64,000 bases of DNA from Talpa occidentalis (Eukaryota > Chordata > Mammalia > Eulipotyphla > Talpidae). A program made the translations under genes and the position numbers. The stretch spans positions 119,278,615 through 119,342,614 of the forward strand of contig NW_023603184.1 in NCBI RefSeq assembly GCF_014898055.3, given 5' to 3'. The notes beneath the pieces are model-generated. The model worked only from the letters and a program-made list of their open reading frames with translations, had not been told where the DNA came from and ran no database searches. Positions 43,218 to 54,617 of the stretch are shown one piece after another; position 1 is the first letter of the stretch; each line of letters starts with the position of its first letter.

Positions 43218-43711
43218 AGATCTTAGTGAAAATAACCATAAAATATCTGTTGTCTTTATAAATGAAAAATAAAATGATAATGGTGATTATGGTTAACAGA
43301 GAGCAGTATCTAGAAATCCAAATAAAATATGGATTTTATTTATCTTTAAGTATATAGACTCACGTATAGAATTGAGAGTAACTCTCCCTTAAAAAAAAAA
43401 AAAAAAAAAAGAATCACACCAAGGACAAAAACAAGTGATCAGCATCCATGTCACGTCCAATAACCACATAGAAAGATGGTTCAAGATAATGGGGTAATTA
43501 CAATTCTCAAGAGAAAGCAGCCTGTGTAGACTCCCTCCTCTCTCTAAGGAGATGAAACCTCTGAATTACCTGATTAATGGTGACAGAATAATAAGGCTGA
43601 ATGAAGTAAAACAGGACAGTAAGGTGAACCATCTTCTACCAGACTTCATTGGCATGTGGGAGGAATAAGGATGTGAGAGAGGATGAGGCGGGAGTAAGAA
43701 TAAGGATGTGG
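42831..43711. other. Non-coding interval with (TTTA)n and poly(A)
   Basis: TTTA repeats run from 43179 to 43215 and an A-run from 43391 to 43410. No gene. Confidence 0.5.
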
Positions 43712-43726
43712 GAGAGTAGGAGATGG

Positions 43727-44002
43727 GAGGTCTCCCTAGTGAATGCAAGGGGTTAAGCACAGCACTATGAAGCAATCCACAGCCTCTGCAGCAAGAGTTC
43801 GATCCCCGGGCCGGCCAGGGAGCTACCTACATGGCACAGCAGACCACTCCTGTCTCGTCCGCCGCTCCCTCAGCAGTGTATTTCAGTCAATCTGTATGTT
43901 CTCTTCCCCACTCTGTCTCTGGTGAATCCTCTCACCACCCCATACCTCTGGTCTGTACCCCGGATTTTGTATGCATAAATAAATAAATATTTAAAAAAGA
44001 GA
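43727..44002 (+). mobile_element. tRNA-derived SINE, GGGGTTAAG subfamily
   Basis: TSD GAGAGTAGGAGATGG at 43712-43726 and 44005-44019, perfect 15 bp. The first base or two of GGGCCTCCC are altered (GAGGTCTCCCTAGTG). Tail ATGCATAAATAAATAAATA. Confidence 0.93.
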
Positions 44003-44019
44003 GAGAGAGTAGGAGATGG

Positions 44020-44468
44020 AGGTGAGCAAAGGAAGGGAAAAAAGTCTGAATGTTATCTTTTCATTTTATACAAGTCAGACTCCTTATTGTGTCCTTGAGT
44101 TTCAATCAGACCCTGGCGCTGTAACCCTCAAGTAGGAACTAAGTGAAAGTAGGACACTGTTTCCTATTTGTTACTGAGGATGGCAGCTGATTACATAGGG
44201 GAATATTTGATAGAATTTGATTTGGAGCCAGTGATTTGACACTTCATAGAGGTGTTATCTCTTGACTTATTGATGGCAGGACTCAAAAAGAAATACCACC
44301 TATTTTGAAGAATATCTGAGAATTATTCACCATTCCATTGTAATGAGAGACCTAAGTATTTCAAGTGTTAGTTATAATTAGAGTATGCTGATCTATAAAA
44401 GAGAATAGTTTAAAATTATTGATACTGATACATCCAGGTTTGTTTTGAAATATCTCAAATAATCATAG
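44020..44468. other. Non-coding interval, nothing recognised
   Basis: No gene or firm repeat was seen. Confidence 0.4.
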
Positions 44469-44482
44469 AATAGACATTTTCA

Positions 44483-44748
44483 GGGCCTCCCTGATGGCGC
44501 AAGGGGTTAAGCACCACACTATGAAGCAATGCGCAGCCTCAGCAGCATGAGTTAGATTCCCGGCTGGCCAGGGAGAAACCCACATGGTGCAGCAGACACC
44601 TCCTGTCTCTCCTGCTGCTCCCCTCAGCAGTGTATTTCAGTCAGTCTACCTGCTCTGTTCCCCACTTTGTTGGATCCGCTCAACCCCACCCCCGCAACTC
44701 TGGCCTGTACCCCAGTTCTTGTATGCATAAATAAATCTGAAAAAAGAA
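44483..44748 (+). mobile_element. tRNA-derived SINE, GGGGTTAAG subfamily
   Basis: TSD AATAGACATTTTCA at 44469-44482 and 44749-44762, perfect 14 bp. GGGCCTCCCTGATGGCGCAA start. The tail is short (AAATAAATCTG-A). A small deletion affects the CTCTGTCTCTGGTGAATCC block. Confidence 0.94.
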
Positions 44749-44762
44749 AATAGACATTTTCA

Positions 44763-45749
44763 AACAATAGGTACACAGCATATGAGTGTGATTTAGAAAA
44801 ATTAATATTCCAACTCCAGCATTCCTCTGGTCTTTGCAAATCCACATGCAAATCTGCTGTTCACAAAATCCCAGAGGTGATATAGAATAGAAATGACTTT
44901 ATAATTTATTAAGAATTATGAAAAATATGTTAATGTCTTATTATTACCATAGCAAGTAGTGGCCTTTCATAAGTCTCTGAGCTTGACTCTAGTGTCATAC
45001 GATTTTCAACTTGCTCTCATCTGGTTAGAAGAAAATTAGCAATCAGCTCTGTCCTCTCCCATGGAGAAGCAATAGATAAGGCAGAGCTTATATTTTGGAA
45101 ACATAAACAAACTTCCAAATTGTTTTTAGGTTTAGAAATGTTCAAAGGCATTCTTTTTTATGCTTATTTTTCATCTTGAGGGATGTGAGACATTGAAATA
45201 AAAGGATCATCTTTTTAATCTATTTCAAATTTGTGTATATGGTAAAACCAAGAACTTGGCTTAAATTAACTTAAAGTTTGGTGATATGTGAAGAAAACTA
45301 AATACTTTTGCTCATGAACCATCATTTCTCTTCTGCACAATCAGCTTTCCATCCTCTCATCATTGCATAAATGTGTTTCATGAGTTTTGACAATGCAAAC
45401 ATTGAACTTCTAGTTGGTTAATAAAACAATAAGGATCAAGAAAGTATATGTTTTTTGACAAAGAAAAGAAACACATTGGGGGAATCAGTCAATTACTGTT
45501 GAACAGAACCAAATTTTATTCTTACTTGAAGAGTTATCTGTTTTCGTTGTTTTTTTAATCACCAAAAACAATTAGCAGCATGGTGACTGAACGAACAAAG
45601 TGTACTTTTAAGATTAATCTGCCTCACAATTAATTTCTTTCATTAAAATGTACTCCTTTTTTAAAGCAAGACTCACTTATCTAACTTTTTTTCATCAAAG
45701 AAGGGACTTATATTATTCTGCTTCCACAACTTTATAAATCATGTTCTTT
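44763..45749. other. Non-coding interval, nothing recognised
   Basis: About 1 kb of AT-rich DNA without gene or firm repeat. Confidence 0.45.
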
Positions 45750-45764
45750 AAAACTATACTTTCT

Positions 45765-46030
45765 GGGCCTCCCCTGGTGGCACAGGTGCTTGAGCACCAC
45801 ACTGTGGAGCTGTCCGCAGCCTCTGCAGCACCAGTTCGATCCCAGCCTGGAGGCGAGCATCCCACATGGTGCGGCAGACCTCTCCTGTCTCACCCGCTGC
45901 TCCCCTCAGAAGTGTATTTCAGTCAGTCTGCCTGTTCTGTTCCCCACTCTGTCTCTAGTGAATCCTCTCACCCTCTCATGCATCTGGCCTGTAGCCCAGT
46001 TCTTGATAAATAAATAAATAAATCTTTTAA
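45765..46030 (+). mobile_element. tRNA-derived SINE, intermediate subfamily
   Basis: GGGCCTCCCCTGGTGGCACA start, CACCAGTTCGATCCC B-box region, AAATAAATAAATC tail. TSD AAAACTATACTTT at 45750-45762 and about 46031-46043. Confidence 0.94.
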
Positions 46031-46043
46031 AAAAACTATACTT

Positions 46044-46330
46044 TAGAAGCCATATTTCTAGGCTCATAAGATAGAAAATATATAAAGGGTTCATACCACA
46101 TGTTGATATTCTCCACTATCACCCTTTCCTCCTTCAAATGTGTACTCCAGACCTATGATAAGTATGCATCCTCACACAAATACACATTCCCACACCTACT
46201 CATGAATGACAGCACAAATGTGGTAGATAACCAAAAGCTAAAGTAGAATTTCCAAAGTACATATTCATTAATTATCTATTTTTATTCACAAATAAGAGAA
46301 TTGCTAGTGTATATATATATATATATATAT
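46044..46330. other. Non-coding interval ending in (TA)n
   Basis: No gene. A TA dinucleotide run at 46308-46330 abuts the SINE tail at 46331. Confidence 0.6.
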
Positions 46331-46590
46331 TTTAAAGATTTATTTATTTATTTACACAAGCACTGGGTACAGTCAGAAGTGCGGGAGGGTAAGAGAATTC
46401 ACCAGAGCCAGAGCAGGGAGCAGAACAGGCAGACTGACGAAGCACACTGCTGAAGGGAGCAGCAGGCGGCAAGAGAGGTCTGCGCGCCATGTGGGACCCT
46501 CATCTGGTGGCCGGGGATGGAACCAGTGCTGCAGAGGCTGCGGACAGCTTTGCAAGCCAGCACTCAACCACTGCACCACCAGGGAGGCCC
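46331..46590 (-). mobile_element. tRNA-derived SINE, GTTGAG subfamily
   Basis: Minus-strand copy with CACTGGGTACAGTCAGAAGT end wording. Flanks TGCTAGTGTATAT (from 46302) and TGCTAGTATATTT (from 46591) are a TSD. The TA microsatellite lies between the TSD and the tail. Confidence 0.93.
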
Positions 46591-46604
46591 TGCTAGTATA
46601 TTTT

Positions 46605-47460
46605 CATAATGCCTGTTCAGTTAATATCACTTTCTTACTCAAAAAGAGAATTTGTTAGAAATATTTGCAATAGTTCACATCACTGATGGCAATGCAAAGC
46701 AATCAGATCCAAGGGAGCGTCAAGTGTCACCAAGCCACACTCTTGAAATGAATTTACTTAAACTAATTTCAGTCTTTTCTGGTCTACTCACATTTCACAT
46801 TATTGAGTAAAGCGTCTGATTAGTTTAACTAGAAACATATGCCCCTTCCCACTTTTCAAAATAAGAAGAGGCTATTCCTGAAAAAAGAAAATTGTAAGAA
46901 CCAAAAATTAGTATGGTTGTCAGACAGTAAAGAAAGAAATAATAAGGAAAGTCCACCCTCCTACAGACCTTTGACTTTCCCACATCCTAATAGCTCCTTC
47001 TTTTACATAATATATCCAAAAGTCCTCAGCTATTACAGATAACACTGACAAGAATTCTCAGCACTTTCCCAATGAAAGAAAACTTAAAGTTGATCAGTTT
47101 CTGATGAAGTTCCCAAAAGTGTCATGATATACCCCTAACCAATCATTTGGACTACATTTTCTTGGAAACAGTTTAAGGAAAGGCACAGATTTCAAACTTA
47201 GCCTTTCAAGACCAATCAAGACTTCTCTTGTCCAGCACCTCTATTCCCCCAACCCTACATGCTGAAGTTGAAGTTATATATAGGGTTGAGAACTGCTGAC
47301 AACTTACTTTTTTAATTCTTAAGAGAGTCTGATTTCTCACAATTATCTATCCTTTACATGGTAAACAAAGAGTAACTTAGTGGTTCCCCAGATTATACTG
47401 GACAGGAAAAGACTGCAGATACCAAGAAGCCAAAAATCAACCAATGATCTACCCAAAAGT
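46605..47460. other. Non-coding interval, nothing recognised
   Basis: No gene or firm repeat. The ORF at 46839-47042 is AT-rich and featureless. Confidence 0.4.
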
Positions 47461-47464
47461 GCTT

Positions 47465-47760
47465 TTAACAGTTTTTCTAAGGTATAATTTATGTACAGTA
47501 ATATTAATCTGTTTTATATTTAATTTTCAATGAATTTAAATAAAGGCATACAATTGCACAGCCATCTCCACAATCAAGTTTATAATACTTTCATCAAAGC
47601 AAAACTTTCCCCTGTGACCATTTCAGCTGATCCTGACTCCAATCTCAATCCCTACACACCCCATGGGTTATTTATCTTAGAATTGGTAATTTGTACCTCT
47701 TGATCCCCTTGACTTCCTCCACCCACTTCAGCCACCCCTTATTTTTTATGGTATTGTGAG
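47465..47760 (+). repeat. Probable ancient L1-derived repeat
   Basis: TTTCTAAGGTATAATTTATG, CATACAATTGCACAGCCATC, TCCACAATCAAGTTTATAAT and CAAAACTTTCCCCTGTGACC follow the old L1 phrase order 'ttgaggtataattgacatac ... accacaatcaag'. Confidence 0.5.
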
Positions 47761-48453
47761 TGGAAACGTTTTTTAATACATATCTTGATTGCTGGTAGTA
47801 AATAGAAATGAAAGTGATTTTTATATATTAATCTTATGATCATGCTAGTCTTCAGTTTCCTCTTCTGTAAAATAAGGATACTGAATTAAAAAAAAAATTG
47901 GCTGTAATATTCTAAGACACTAGTTTTAGAACCAGTAAAAATAAGGGAGGAAAGTAAAAAGCAGTCATTACCCCAGAACACAAAGTTTAAATATAAAACT
48001 TGTTTTAAAAGTTTCTGACAAATATATTGACACACCTTTCTGAAGGGAAAACAAAATGGTGTCACTGCTTGTTCAGGGCACAATCTGGCTTTCTTAAGGT
48101 TGATATCATGTGCAAAGATAACATTCTCCTAGATGATTTTATTTGGTAGCTCACTTAATGCATCTAGACTAACAGCTCAGCTTCCTTCAGGGGAATGATA
48201 TAACAGCAAAGTTCATCGTTCAGACACATATCAACCAGATAAAATCTCCTGCAATCAATCAATCTTGTAGTTTTATTCATTCTGGAATGGATTTTTAAAC
48301 ACTATCAACAGATCTCATACCTTAATTGTTATGCCTTACACAGACATCTGAAAAATGAGCTGATAATGAAACAGAATATGAAAACAATTTATTTTCTAGG
48401 AATATACCACATTGGAAGAGTTTGAGTGAGAGTTTTTTGTTTGTTTGTTTGTT
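47761..48453. other. Non-coding interval, nothing firm
   Basis: A short MIR scrap (CAGTTTCCTCTTCTGTAAAA) lies at about 47855-47875. (TTTG)n at 48437-48453 precedes a SINE. Confidence 0.4.
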
Positions 48454-48710
48454 TTTATTTTTTTTTAAAGATTTTATTTATTTTGCGTGGAAGAACTGGG
48501 TGTAGGCCAGAGGTGCAGAGGATTGGGAGGGCAGGTGAGAGGATTCAAGAGAGACAGAGTGGGGAGCAGAACAGGCAGATCCACTGAAATACACTGTTGA
48601 GGGGAGCAGCAGGTGAGACAGGAGAGGTCTGCTGCGCCATGTGGGTTAGCGCCCTGGCTAGCCAGGGAAAGAACTCGTGCTGCAGTGGCTGCCAAGAGTC
48701 AGCATGGTGT
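48454..48710 (-). mobile_element. tRNA-derived SINE, 5'-truncated
   Basis: Minus-strand copy. The 3' domain and tail are intact (TGCTGCGCCATGTGGGTTAG, GAACTCGTGCTGCAGTGGCT). The last ~40 bp of the tRNA-like part are missing or degraded after GCCAAGAGTCAGCATGGTG. Confidence 0.88.
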
Positions 48711-48739
48711 TAGTTACCAAATGCTTGATCTTTTTTTAA

Positions 48740-48870
48740 ATCCAAAACAGACCTCTGAGGTAAGTGTTCTTATTACCCTCATATACAAATGAAAAACTAA
48801 GTTTATTAAAGTAGGATGTTCAGTGTCACATGGCAAGTAAGTGATGAAACCAAGAAATGAAGAGAACAGC
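48740..48870 (-). repeat. MIR-type SINE remnant (reverse orientation)
   Basis: ATTACCCTCATATACAAATG, AAAAACTAAGTTTATTAAAG, TCAGTGTCACATGGCAAGTA and AGTGATGAAACCAAG follow reversed MIR text (cattttacagatgaggaaactgag ... gtcacacagctagtaagtg). Confidence 0.65.
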
Positions 48871-49245
48871 AAGGAGCTTTCCTTAACTGACTGCTGTACC
48901 AACTGCTGGTCAATCAAGATAAATTTCTTGCCAACACGCTCGAATCACTTAGAAGTCTAAGTTTCCTCAAGAAAAAAAGATGTACAGCTATAGCCCTTTG
49001 TTTCCTTTTGCACCCACTGGAATTAATAAAAGTGAATCTAGCAGCAGGCAACAATCAACCCCACATGTCACTCCAATTCCTACCAATAATCCACTGTATG
49101 GATGCCAGAGGTCACTGAATAGTGGAAATAACAATTAACAGAAGAGTTGAAGAATTTTAAATCAGTCTTATGCCCTCTCAACGCTTATGACAAAAAGCTT
49201 ACATTAAAAAAAGAAAATCTATCCATTGAGGATTCCAGCAGAGTT
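48871..49245. other. Non-coding interval, nothing recognised
   Basis: No gene or firm repeat was seen. Confidence 0.4.
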
Positions 49246-49248
49246 TAA

Positions 49249-49252
49249 GATC

Positions 49253-49284
<32 letters not shown>

Positions 49285-49322
49285 CAGAAAGAGAGACAGA
49301 GAGAGAGAGACAGAGAGAGAGG
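49249..49322 (+). repeat. (GA)n/(GACA) simple repeat
   Basis: Imperfect GA repeat with interspersed GACAGA units, about 74 bp. It accounts for the Ser/Leu-rich end of the 118-codon minus-strand ORF at 49199-49555, which is otherwise featureless. Confidence 0.95.
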
Positions 49323-49324
49323 AG

Positions 49325-50685
49325 TAGAGATACCCTTCCTCTCCTCCTCATTAGACCCTTGAGGAGTCCCCTGTAGTATACAGAAAGTCTTCTCTGTGTA
49401 CTCCTGAGGATGCCACACCTAGTATTACCTAGCACCGGAAGGCTTAACAGTACACAAATGGCAGCCACTACAAGGTAACCAACAGACTTGTTTCTCTTCC
49501 ACTCCCTTTTTCTCTTCTCTCTCCTTCCTTCCCTCTCTCTTCCGCCCCCACACACCCTGTGAATACCTAGTGTTGATTAGGTTTGGATAGAATAAAATTT
49601 ACAGGACTAAGAGTAAAAATGCTAGTATTGGGCTGTCCTGTTGCTCCCAGTCAGGTAATTAACATTCCAACTTCCTAATCTGTTAAAAGTAGCAATTGGA
49701 CCAGATATTTGAAAGCCTTCATCGTTTTTAACCATATTCAGTGTTCAAAGAGTTACCTTGTTCACTCTTTTTCAAAGGACTCGTAACATTTTCTTAAAAG
49801 AGTTCTGACTCTAAACTAAAAAATAGTCTAATGCATATTTCATTTTTGAAAGCACCTTGAGGCAAAAGAAAACTTGTCCTCATGTGTCGGCTGGCCCTCT
49901 TCAAGGCACAATGCTTCCCCAATTTCTAACCTTGGCTTGCTCGGTTTTTTTTTTTTTTTTTTTTTTTCCTATTGTAAGAGCTTTCTAAAGACTTGTTTGC
50001 AGAATAATGAAGAAAACTTTGCTGTCTCTGAGACTGCTTGTCACCTCTGAATATACTCCATCAACATGCTGCCACTTCATCTTGTTTAGACTCATCGACT
50101 GCTTTGTAGAAGGACACTGATGTCCACATCTATCTCCTTGAGACAGGCAGAGAAACAAATCCTTTTTCCTGTCTCAAAAAGAGCTGACAAGCTTTTAGTA
50201 GTGTTTATCTTCACTGAAGGGTGATAACCTTGAAAATGAAAGTTAAAAGAGACTGATACAATTAGGTACACAGTGTTCTCCTCTCTACATTATCACTGGT
50301 TTTCTTTCATAGTTTAACATGTCGAGATGTTTTCTATCATCCACATTGATTTTTCTAAAACTAAAATTTAAAATTGTATTTACAAAATACAACTGTGTGA
50401 TGTTGTGACTCTTCTGAGAAAAAATAATTCACCTTCTAAACCTAAACTGTGTTGAAAATATAATTCCTTTAGTATTTTCCCTTCTGCCGACTGCTATTTC
50501 GATATTATTCCTACCACATTTTTTTCTTTCTTTGCACTCCTTGACCACATATTACGTCATATTCACAGTCTTCAGATTCCCCTAAAATAATTTTCTCTGA
50601 GTATGGGCAAAATCTTAGAATTGTAATTACTTTACGTTGAATTGACTCAAGGATAAAAACAGATTTGATGGTTTCATTAATAACT
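49325..50685. other. Non-coding interval, nothing recognised
   Basis: No gene. There is a T-run at 49946-49968 and pyrimidine-rich DNA at 49497-49545. Confidence 0.45.
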
Positions 50686-51020
50686 TGTTACTATAGACTT
50701 CATGTTTGTATTTCTCCTCACCCCAAATTCATATGTTGAAATTCTAATCCCCGAGGTGATGGCATTAGGAGGTGGGGCCTTTAGGAGGTGAGTAGGTCAA
50801 GAGGACAGGGACACATGCCCTGACAAAAGAAAACCCAGAAAGCTATCTTTCCCATTCTGCAATTTAAAGACATCTATGAACAAGGAAGCTGGTCCTCACC
50901 ACCCACCAAGCATGCCAACACTTTGATGTTGGACTTCCCAGCATCTAGAAATATAAGAAACAAATGTCTGAGGTTTGTGAGCCACCCGATCTATGGTATT
51001 ATGTTAGAGCAACTCTAAAG
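50686..51020 (+). mobile_element. MaLR LTR (MST/MLT1 type)
   Basis: CAAATTCATATGTTGAAATT, CTAATCCCCGAGGTGATGGC, ATTAGGAGGTGGGGCCTTTA, CTTTGATGTTGGACTTCCCA, GCATCTAGAAATATAAGAAA and GCCACCCGATCTATGGTATT follow an MST/MLT1-type LTR throughout. The usual TATA segment is degraded. Solo and non-coding. Confidence 0.8.
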
Positions 51021-51920
51021 GCGTTTCTGTACTGGAGTCCCATTAGGACCTAGATTGTGCACACTACTGGGATTCAAACAGCAATGATACATCTGGCAAG
51101 CTACTACTAACTTGGACCTTCAGAGTCCTGTTTGCATGCAGGACTCAGAGTTCCTTCGATAAGAGTTCATCCTAATAGCATTTAAATGGAAGCCAGCCAC
51201 AAAACTTTGGACATCAGAAAAGAGCAGTATTTCTGAATCCAGTTTGTTTCTGCTATTCTGCTTTGTCTCATGGCTAACTTGCCAAAGCTTCTAGCAGCAA
51301 GGAGTTGGCCTACACCCACAGCAAAATGTTGTTGTTTCATGTCTGAGGTACAATGAGGAAAGGAGTCCATGAGAAAAATTTAAGTGTAACTCAGATGACA
51401 TTCTTTCTCATTATACCACAAAGTCAGGAGCTGTGGTGACCTCTGAAGGCCTCCCAATTCAGCCACAATGGAACACAGTGGTTCCAGGTGAGTGGCTGGT
51501 AGCAGACTGCTGAGGAGAGCTATAGCCAGCAAACGTAAACTAGTTCTGAGCATACATGAATCCCTCCCTGGGAAATTTCCCTAAGGACTTAGTCTGGTCT
51601 GGTGTGGATGCACTAAAGGATCATTCCAGAGGGATTGAAGGTCTGCAAAGGCATAAGGGGGCATCCTATAACAGTTACTCTGACCCTCCTTTCTCTGCTA
51701 CTGCTACTTGTTACGCTACATGCCCCTCTCCAAGGGTGAGGTTAGCCAATCAAGGATCTGTGGCAGCCAGGAATGAATCATCCAGTCCCGGGGGGATACT
51801 AACCAGAAGGAACATGAGGCTAGATTCACCTCTCCCCTCTGTCTTTTGGCAATGACCAGTTCTGAGTACTGACAGAGTCAATGAGTTGGCCTACACCCAC
51901 AGCAAAATGTTGTTGCTTGT
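51021..51920. other. Unclassified interval with a 33-bp direct repeat
   Basis: No gene. A perfect 33-bp repeat begins GAGTTGGCCTACACCCACAG at 51302-51334 and again at 51883-51915. The 99-codon ORF at 51556-51855 lacks recognisable features. Confidence 0.5.
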
Positions 51921-51924
51921 TCCC

Positions 51925-52010
51925 TGTGGGAGTCCAGTAAAATGAAATATCTTTGTGGGTTTAATCGGGCCTGCAGGCTGTATTTAGCTACCCCTACTCC
52001 AGCCCTAAGT
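51925..52010 (+). mobile_element. hAT-Charlie-like 3' end remnant
   Basis: AAATATCTTTGTGGGTTTAA, TCGGGCCTGCAGGCTGTATT and TAGCTACCCCTACTCC parallel the end of a common hAT element (cgggccggatttggcccgcgggccgtagtttgccgaccc). Short and diverged. Confidence 0.4.
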
Positions 52011-52322
52011 TACTTCATAATGGTACAAGTATGTCTCAGTTGACACTATCTGCTTTTGGCTCACAACTTGATATTACACCTTAAGTGTGTTATCCTAATA
52101 AAGTACATGCTATCTCATGTTCCTTTTCATACCATTTATTCAGAGCCAGTGACTTTGCACATGGAGGTCTTCCTTTGGTATGCATTATTTATTTTTTATC
52201 TTTCTATTTCCTACCTCCACAAAATAACTATTAAGTCTACTAGAAATATTAGGCAGCAGTTATAAACAATGCAATCTACAAACTTTCCCTAAAATAGTAT
52301 ATTCTAAAACAAAGATATTGAA
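52011..52322. other. Non-coding interval, nothing recognised
   Basis: No gene or firm repeat was seen. Confidence 0.4.
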
Positions 52323-52338
52323 ACTCCATACAAAGTTT

Positions 52339-52361
52339 GGTTTTTGGGTTTTTTTAAAGGT

Positions 52362-52396
<35 letters not shown>

Positions 52397-52632
52397 TGCA
52401 AGCACTGGGTACAGTCAGAAGTGTGGGAGGGTGAGAGAATTCACCAGAGCCAGAGTGGGGAACAGAACAGGCAGACCGACGAAATACACTGCTGAGGGGA
52501 GCAGCGGGCGTGGCAGGAGAGGTCTGTGTGCCATGTGGCACCCTCGCTGCTGGCCGGGGATCGAGCCAGTGCTGCAGAGGCTGCAGGGAGCTTTGCAGCC
52601 CAGAGCTCAACCACTGCACCACCGGGGAGGCC
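52339..52632 (-). mobile_element. tRNA-derived SINE, GTTGAG subfamily
   Basis: Minus-strand full-length copy with an expanded (TTTA)n tail (52362-52397). Perfect 15-bp TSD CTCCATACAAAGTTT at 52324-52338 and 52633-52647. GGATCGAGCC in the B box is a single change. Confidence 0.95.
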
Positions 52633-52789
52633 CTCCATACAAAGTTTTAAGATTCTTCAAATATCAACACAGAGTGCACAAAGAGCTCTCAATAAGTTGA
52701 GTTGAATTTTGATGAATTAAATTAAATAAAATATCTGTTAGTTTCTTGGTTGGTTTTTTTAAGAGAAAGACAGTGTTGCAACCTAGAAA

Positions 52790-52965
52790 AGAAGGAACGT
52801 GGATGAAGTTTATTTGAAGAAGTCATAAGTTCAAATTCTACCACCTTACAAATCTTGGGGAAAGTTATAGAACAGAAATAATAAAATATATGTCTTTGGG
52901 ATGTTGTGATAATAAATTAGTTAAGTATATAAGTCATCTAATTGAATGTTTGGTGCAATGGAAGT
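52790..52965 (+). repeat. MIR-type SINE remnant
   Basis: AAGTTCAAATTCTACCACCT, CTTGGGGAAAGTTATAGAAC and ATGTTGTGATAATAAATTAG are diverged MIR core and 3' text. Confidence 0.45.
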
Positions 52966-53037
52966 TCAAATCATTTTTAAAGTCATTGAGAATAGCTTAA
53001 TAGCCATCTGCAGTGAGGAGTAAAAAGTTGGCATCTG

Positions 53038-53295
53038 GTTTCCCTGGTGGTCTAGGGGTCAAATCTCAGCACTATCACCTCTACCACCTGAGTTTGTGAT
53101 CTGGCCAGGGAGCTACCCACATGGCACAACATGTGCCATGTACCTCTCCTATCTCGCCTGCTGCTCCCCTCAGCAGTGTATTTCAGTCAATCTTGCCTAT
53201 TCTTCTCCCCATTCTGTCTCTGGTGAATCCTCTTACCCCCTATACTCCAGTTCTTCTATGCAAAATATTAAATTTAATTAAATTTAATTTAAAAA
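53038..53295 (+). mobile_element. tRNA-derived SINE, older copy with unusual tail
   Basis: TSD TTGGCATCTG at 53028-53037 and 53296-53305. The 5' part is diverged (GTTTCCCTGGTGGTCTAGGG). The tail is not AAATAAATCTTT but a tandem AAATTTAATT repeat (53266-53290). Confidence 0.9.
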
Positions 53296-53305
53296 TTGGC
53301 ATCTG

Positions 53306-53599
53306 TTTCTTCTCTAAATTCTTATCTTAGACCAGATAATGGCTACTGTCAATGGTTTTTATAAGAAGTCCTTCCTGTTTGGCAACAGAATGTCAGTTTT
53401 CATGTAAAATATAAGTTCTTGAAGGTATCTGAGTGGATACTACAGACCACTACCAGAAATATCACCCCATCTTACCATGAAAGGCAAGCCACACTGTCCC
53501 TTACTTAAATATGACACCAAGCATTTGGCCTGGACAATTTGGCCAGTTTTGGCCCATTAGACAAGCCATGATCTCTAAACGACTCAAGTGCCCATTGTG
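53306..53599. other. Non-coding interval, nothing recognised
   Basis: No gene or firm repeat was seen. Confidence 0.4.
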
Positions 53600-53770
53600 G
53601 AGACCGCATTGGACTATTTAGAGGTCTAAAACCCTGAGATCAAGCACTGTTCCACCTCTTCCTAGATGTGAGGCCCAAAGCAAAGCACTTAAACTCATTG
53701 AACCTCGGTTTCCTCATCTGTGAACTGAGAACAACAATCCCGCTTCCTCCCACACAATGAAGTTATGATC
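53600..53770 (+). repeat. MIR-type SINE
   Basis: CTGTTCCACCTCTTCCTAGA, AAGCAAAGCACTTAAACTCA, TTGAACCTCGGTTTCCTCAT and CTGTGAACTGAGAACAACAA follow the MIR core and 3' part well. Confidence 0.8.
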
Positions 53771-53809
53771 GTTATCATCATCTCCCCTGCTTGACCTCTA
53801 TCTATAATG

Positions 53810-54005
53810 AGTGCCTCCTCAGCCCTTTGCCAGGTATTAAGTTATATTACTTCATTCAGTCCTTACATCAACCTAATGAGGTAACTGTGGTTCCCATTTT
53901 ACAGATGAGAAAACTGCAACTCAGAAGGGTTAACTAGCTTACACACCAGGAGGACTCTGACTTCAGAGTCCCCATGCTGAGCCATAATTCTAAATTGTCT
54001 CTTAG
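53810..54005 (-). repeat. MIR-type SINE (reverse orientation)
   Basis: CCCATTTTACAGATGAGAAA, ACTGCAACTCAGAAGGGTTA and ACTCTGACTTCAGAGTCCCC are typical reversed MIR text. With the plus-strand MIR 40 bp away it forms a tail-to-tail pair. Confidence 0.8.
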
Positions 54006-54322
54006 ACAGTAAGGTGGGCTTTGGGTGACTGGCACTCATTCAACAGGTATATCCTAGAGAATAGTTCCTGCCATAGGAGCTTATGTCCAAAATAATTGTT
54101 TGAGATGTGCAAGGTTAAATTGCCATTGGCATCTACCATAGATTTAATTGAACACTGGATCTCTAGCCAGTGAAACAATTTCCTCTGTTAGGCTATGAAA
54201 CCAAAGGAGACACACCCACAACCCAAGTCATCAGGCTCAGGTGGGGCTAGAAATAGTCAATCTGCCTTAACACAAGGTGAACTTTCTCTGGTTTGTAAAT
54301 ACCTTCACATTGATTACCATTA
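54006..54322. other. Non-coding interval, nothing recognised
   Basis: No gene or firm repeat was seen. Confidence 0.4.
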
Positions 54323-54335
54323 AATTAGCATTGAT

Positions 54336-54603
54336 AAGGCCTTCCTGGTGGTGCAAGGGGTTAAGACACAACCTATGAAGCTAGCCACAGCCACTGTAGC
54401 ACAAGTTCAATCCCCAGCCAGGGAGATGCCCACATGGCACAGCAGACCTCTCCTGACTGGCCTGCTGCTCCCCTTAGCAGTGTATTTCAGTCAATCTGCC
54501 TGTTCTGTTCCCCACTCTTTCTCTGGTGAATCCTCTCACCCCCCACACCTCCGGCCTGTCCCCCGGTTCTTACATGCATAAATAAATAAATCTTTAAAAA
54601 AAT
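54336..54603 (+). mobile_element. tRNA-derived SINE, GGGGTTAAG subfamily
   Basis: AAGGCCTTCCTGGTGGTGCA start and AAATAAATAAATCTTT-A(n) tail. TSD AAATTAGCATTGAT and AAATTGGCATTGAT differ at one base. Confidence 0.94.
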
Positions 54604-54617
54604 AAATTGGCATTGAT

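Noticed and set aside
49199..49555. 118-codon minus-strand ORF
   Set aside because: The C-terminal Ser/Leu run is the (GA)n simple repeat and the N-terminal Arg/Glu/Lys run is a polypyrimidine tract on the plus strand.
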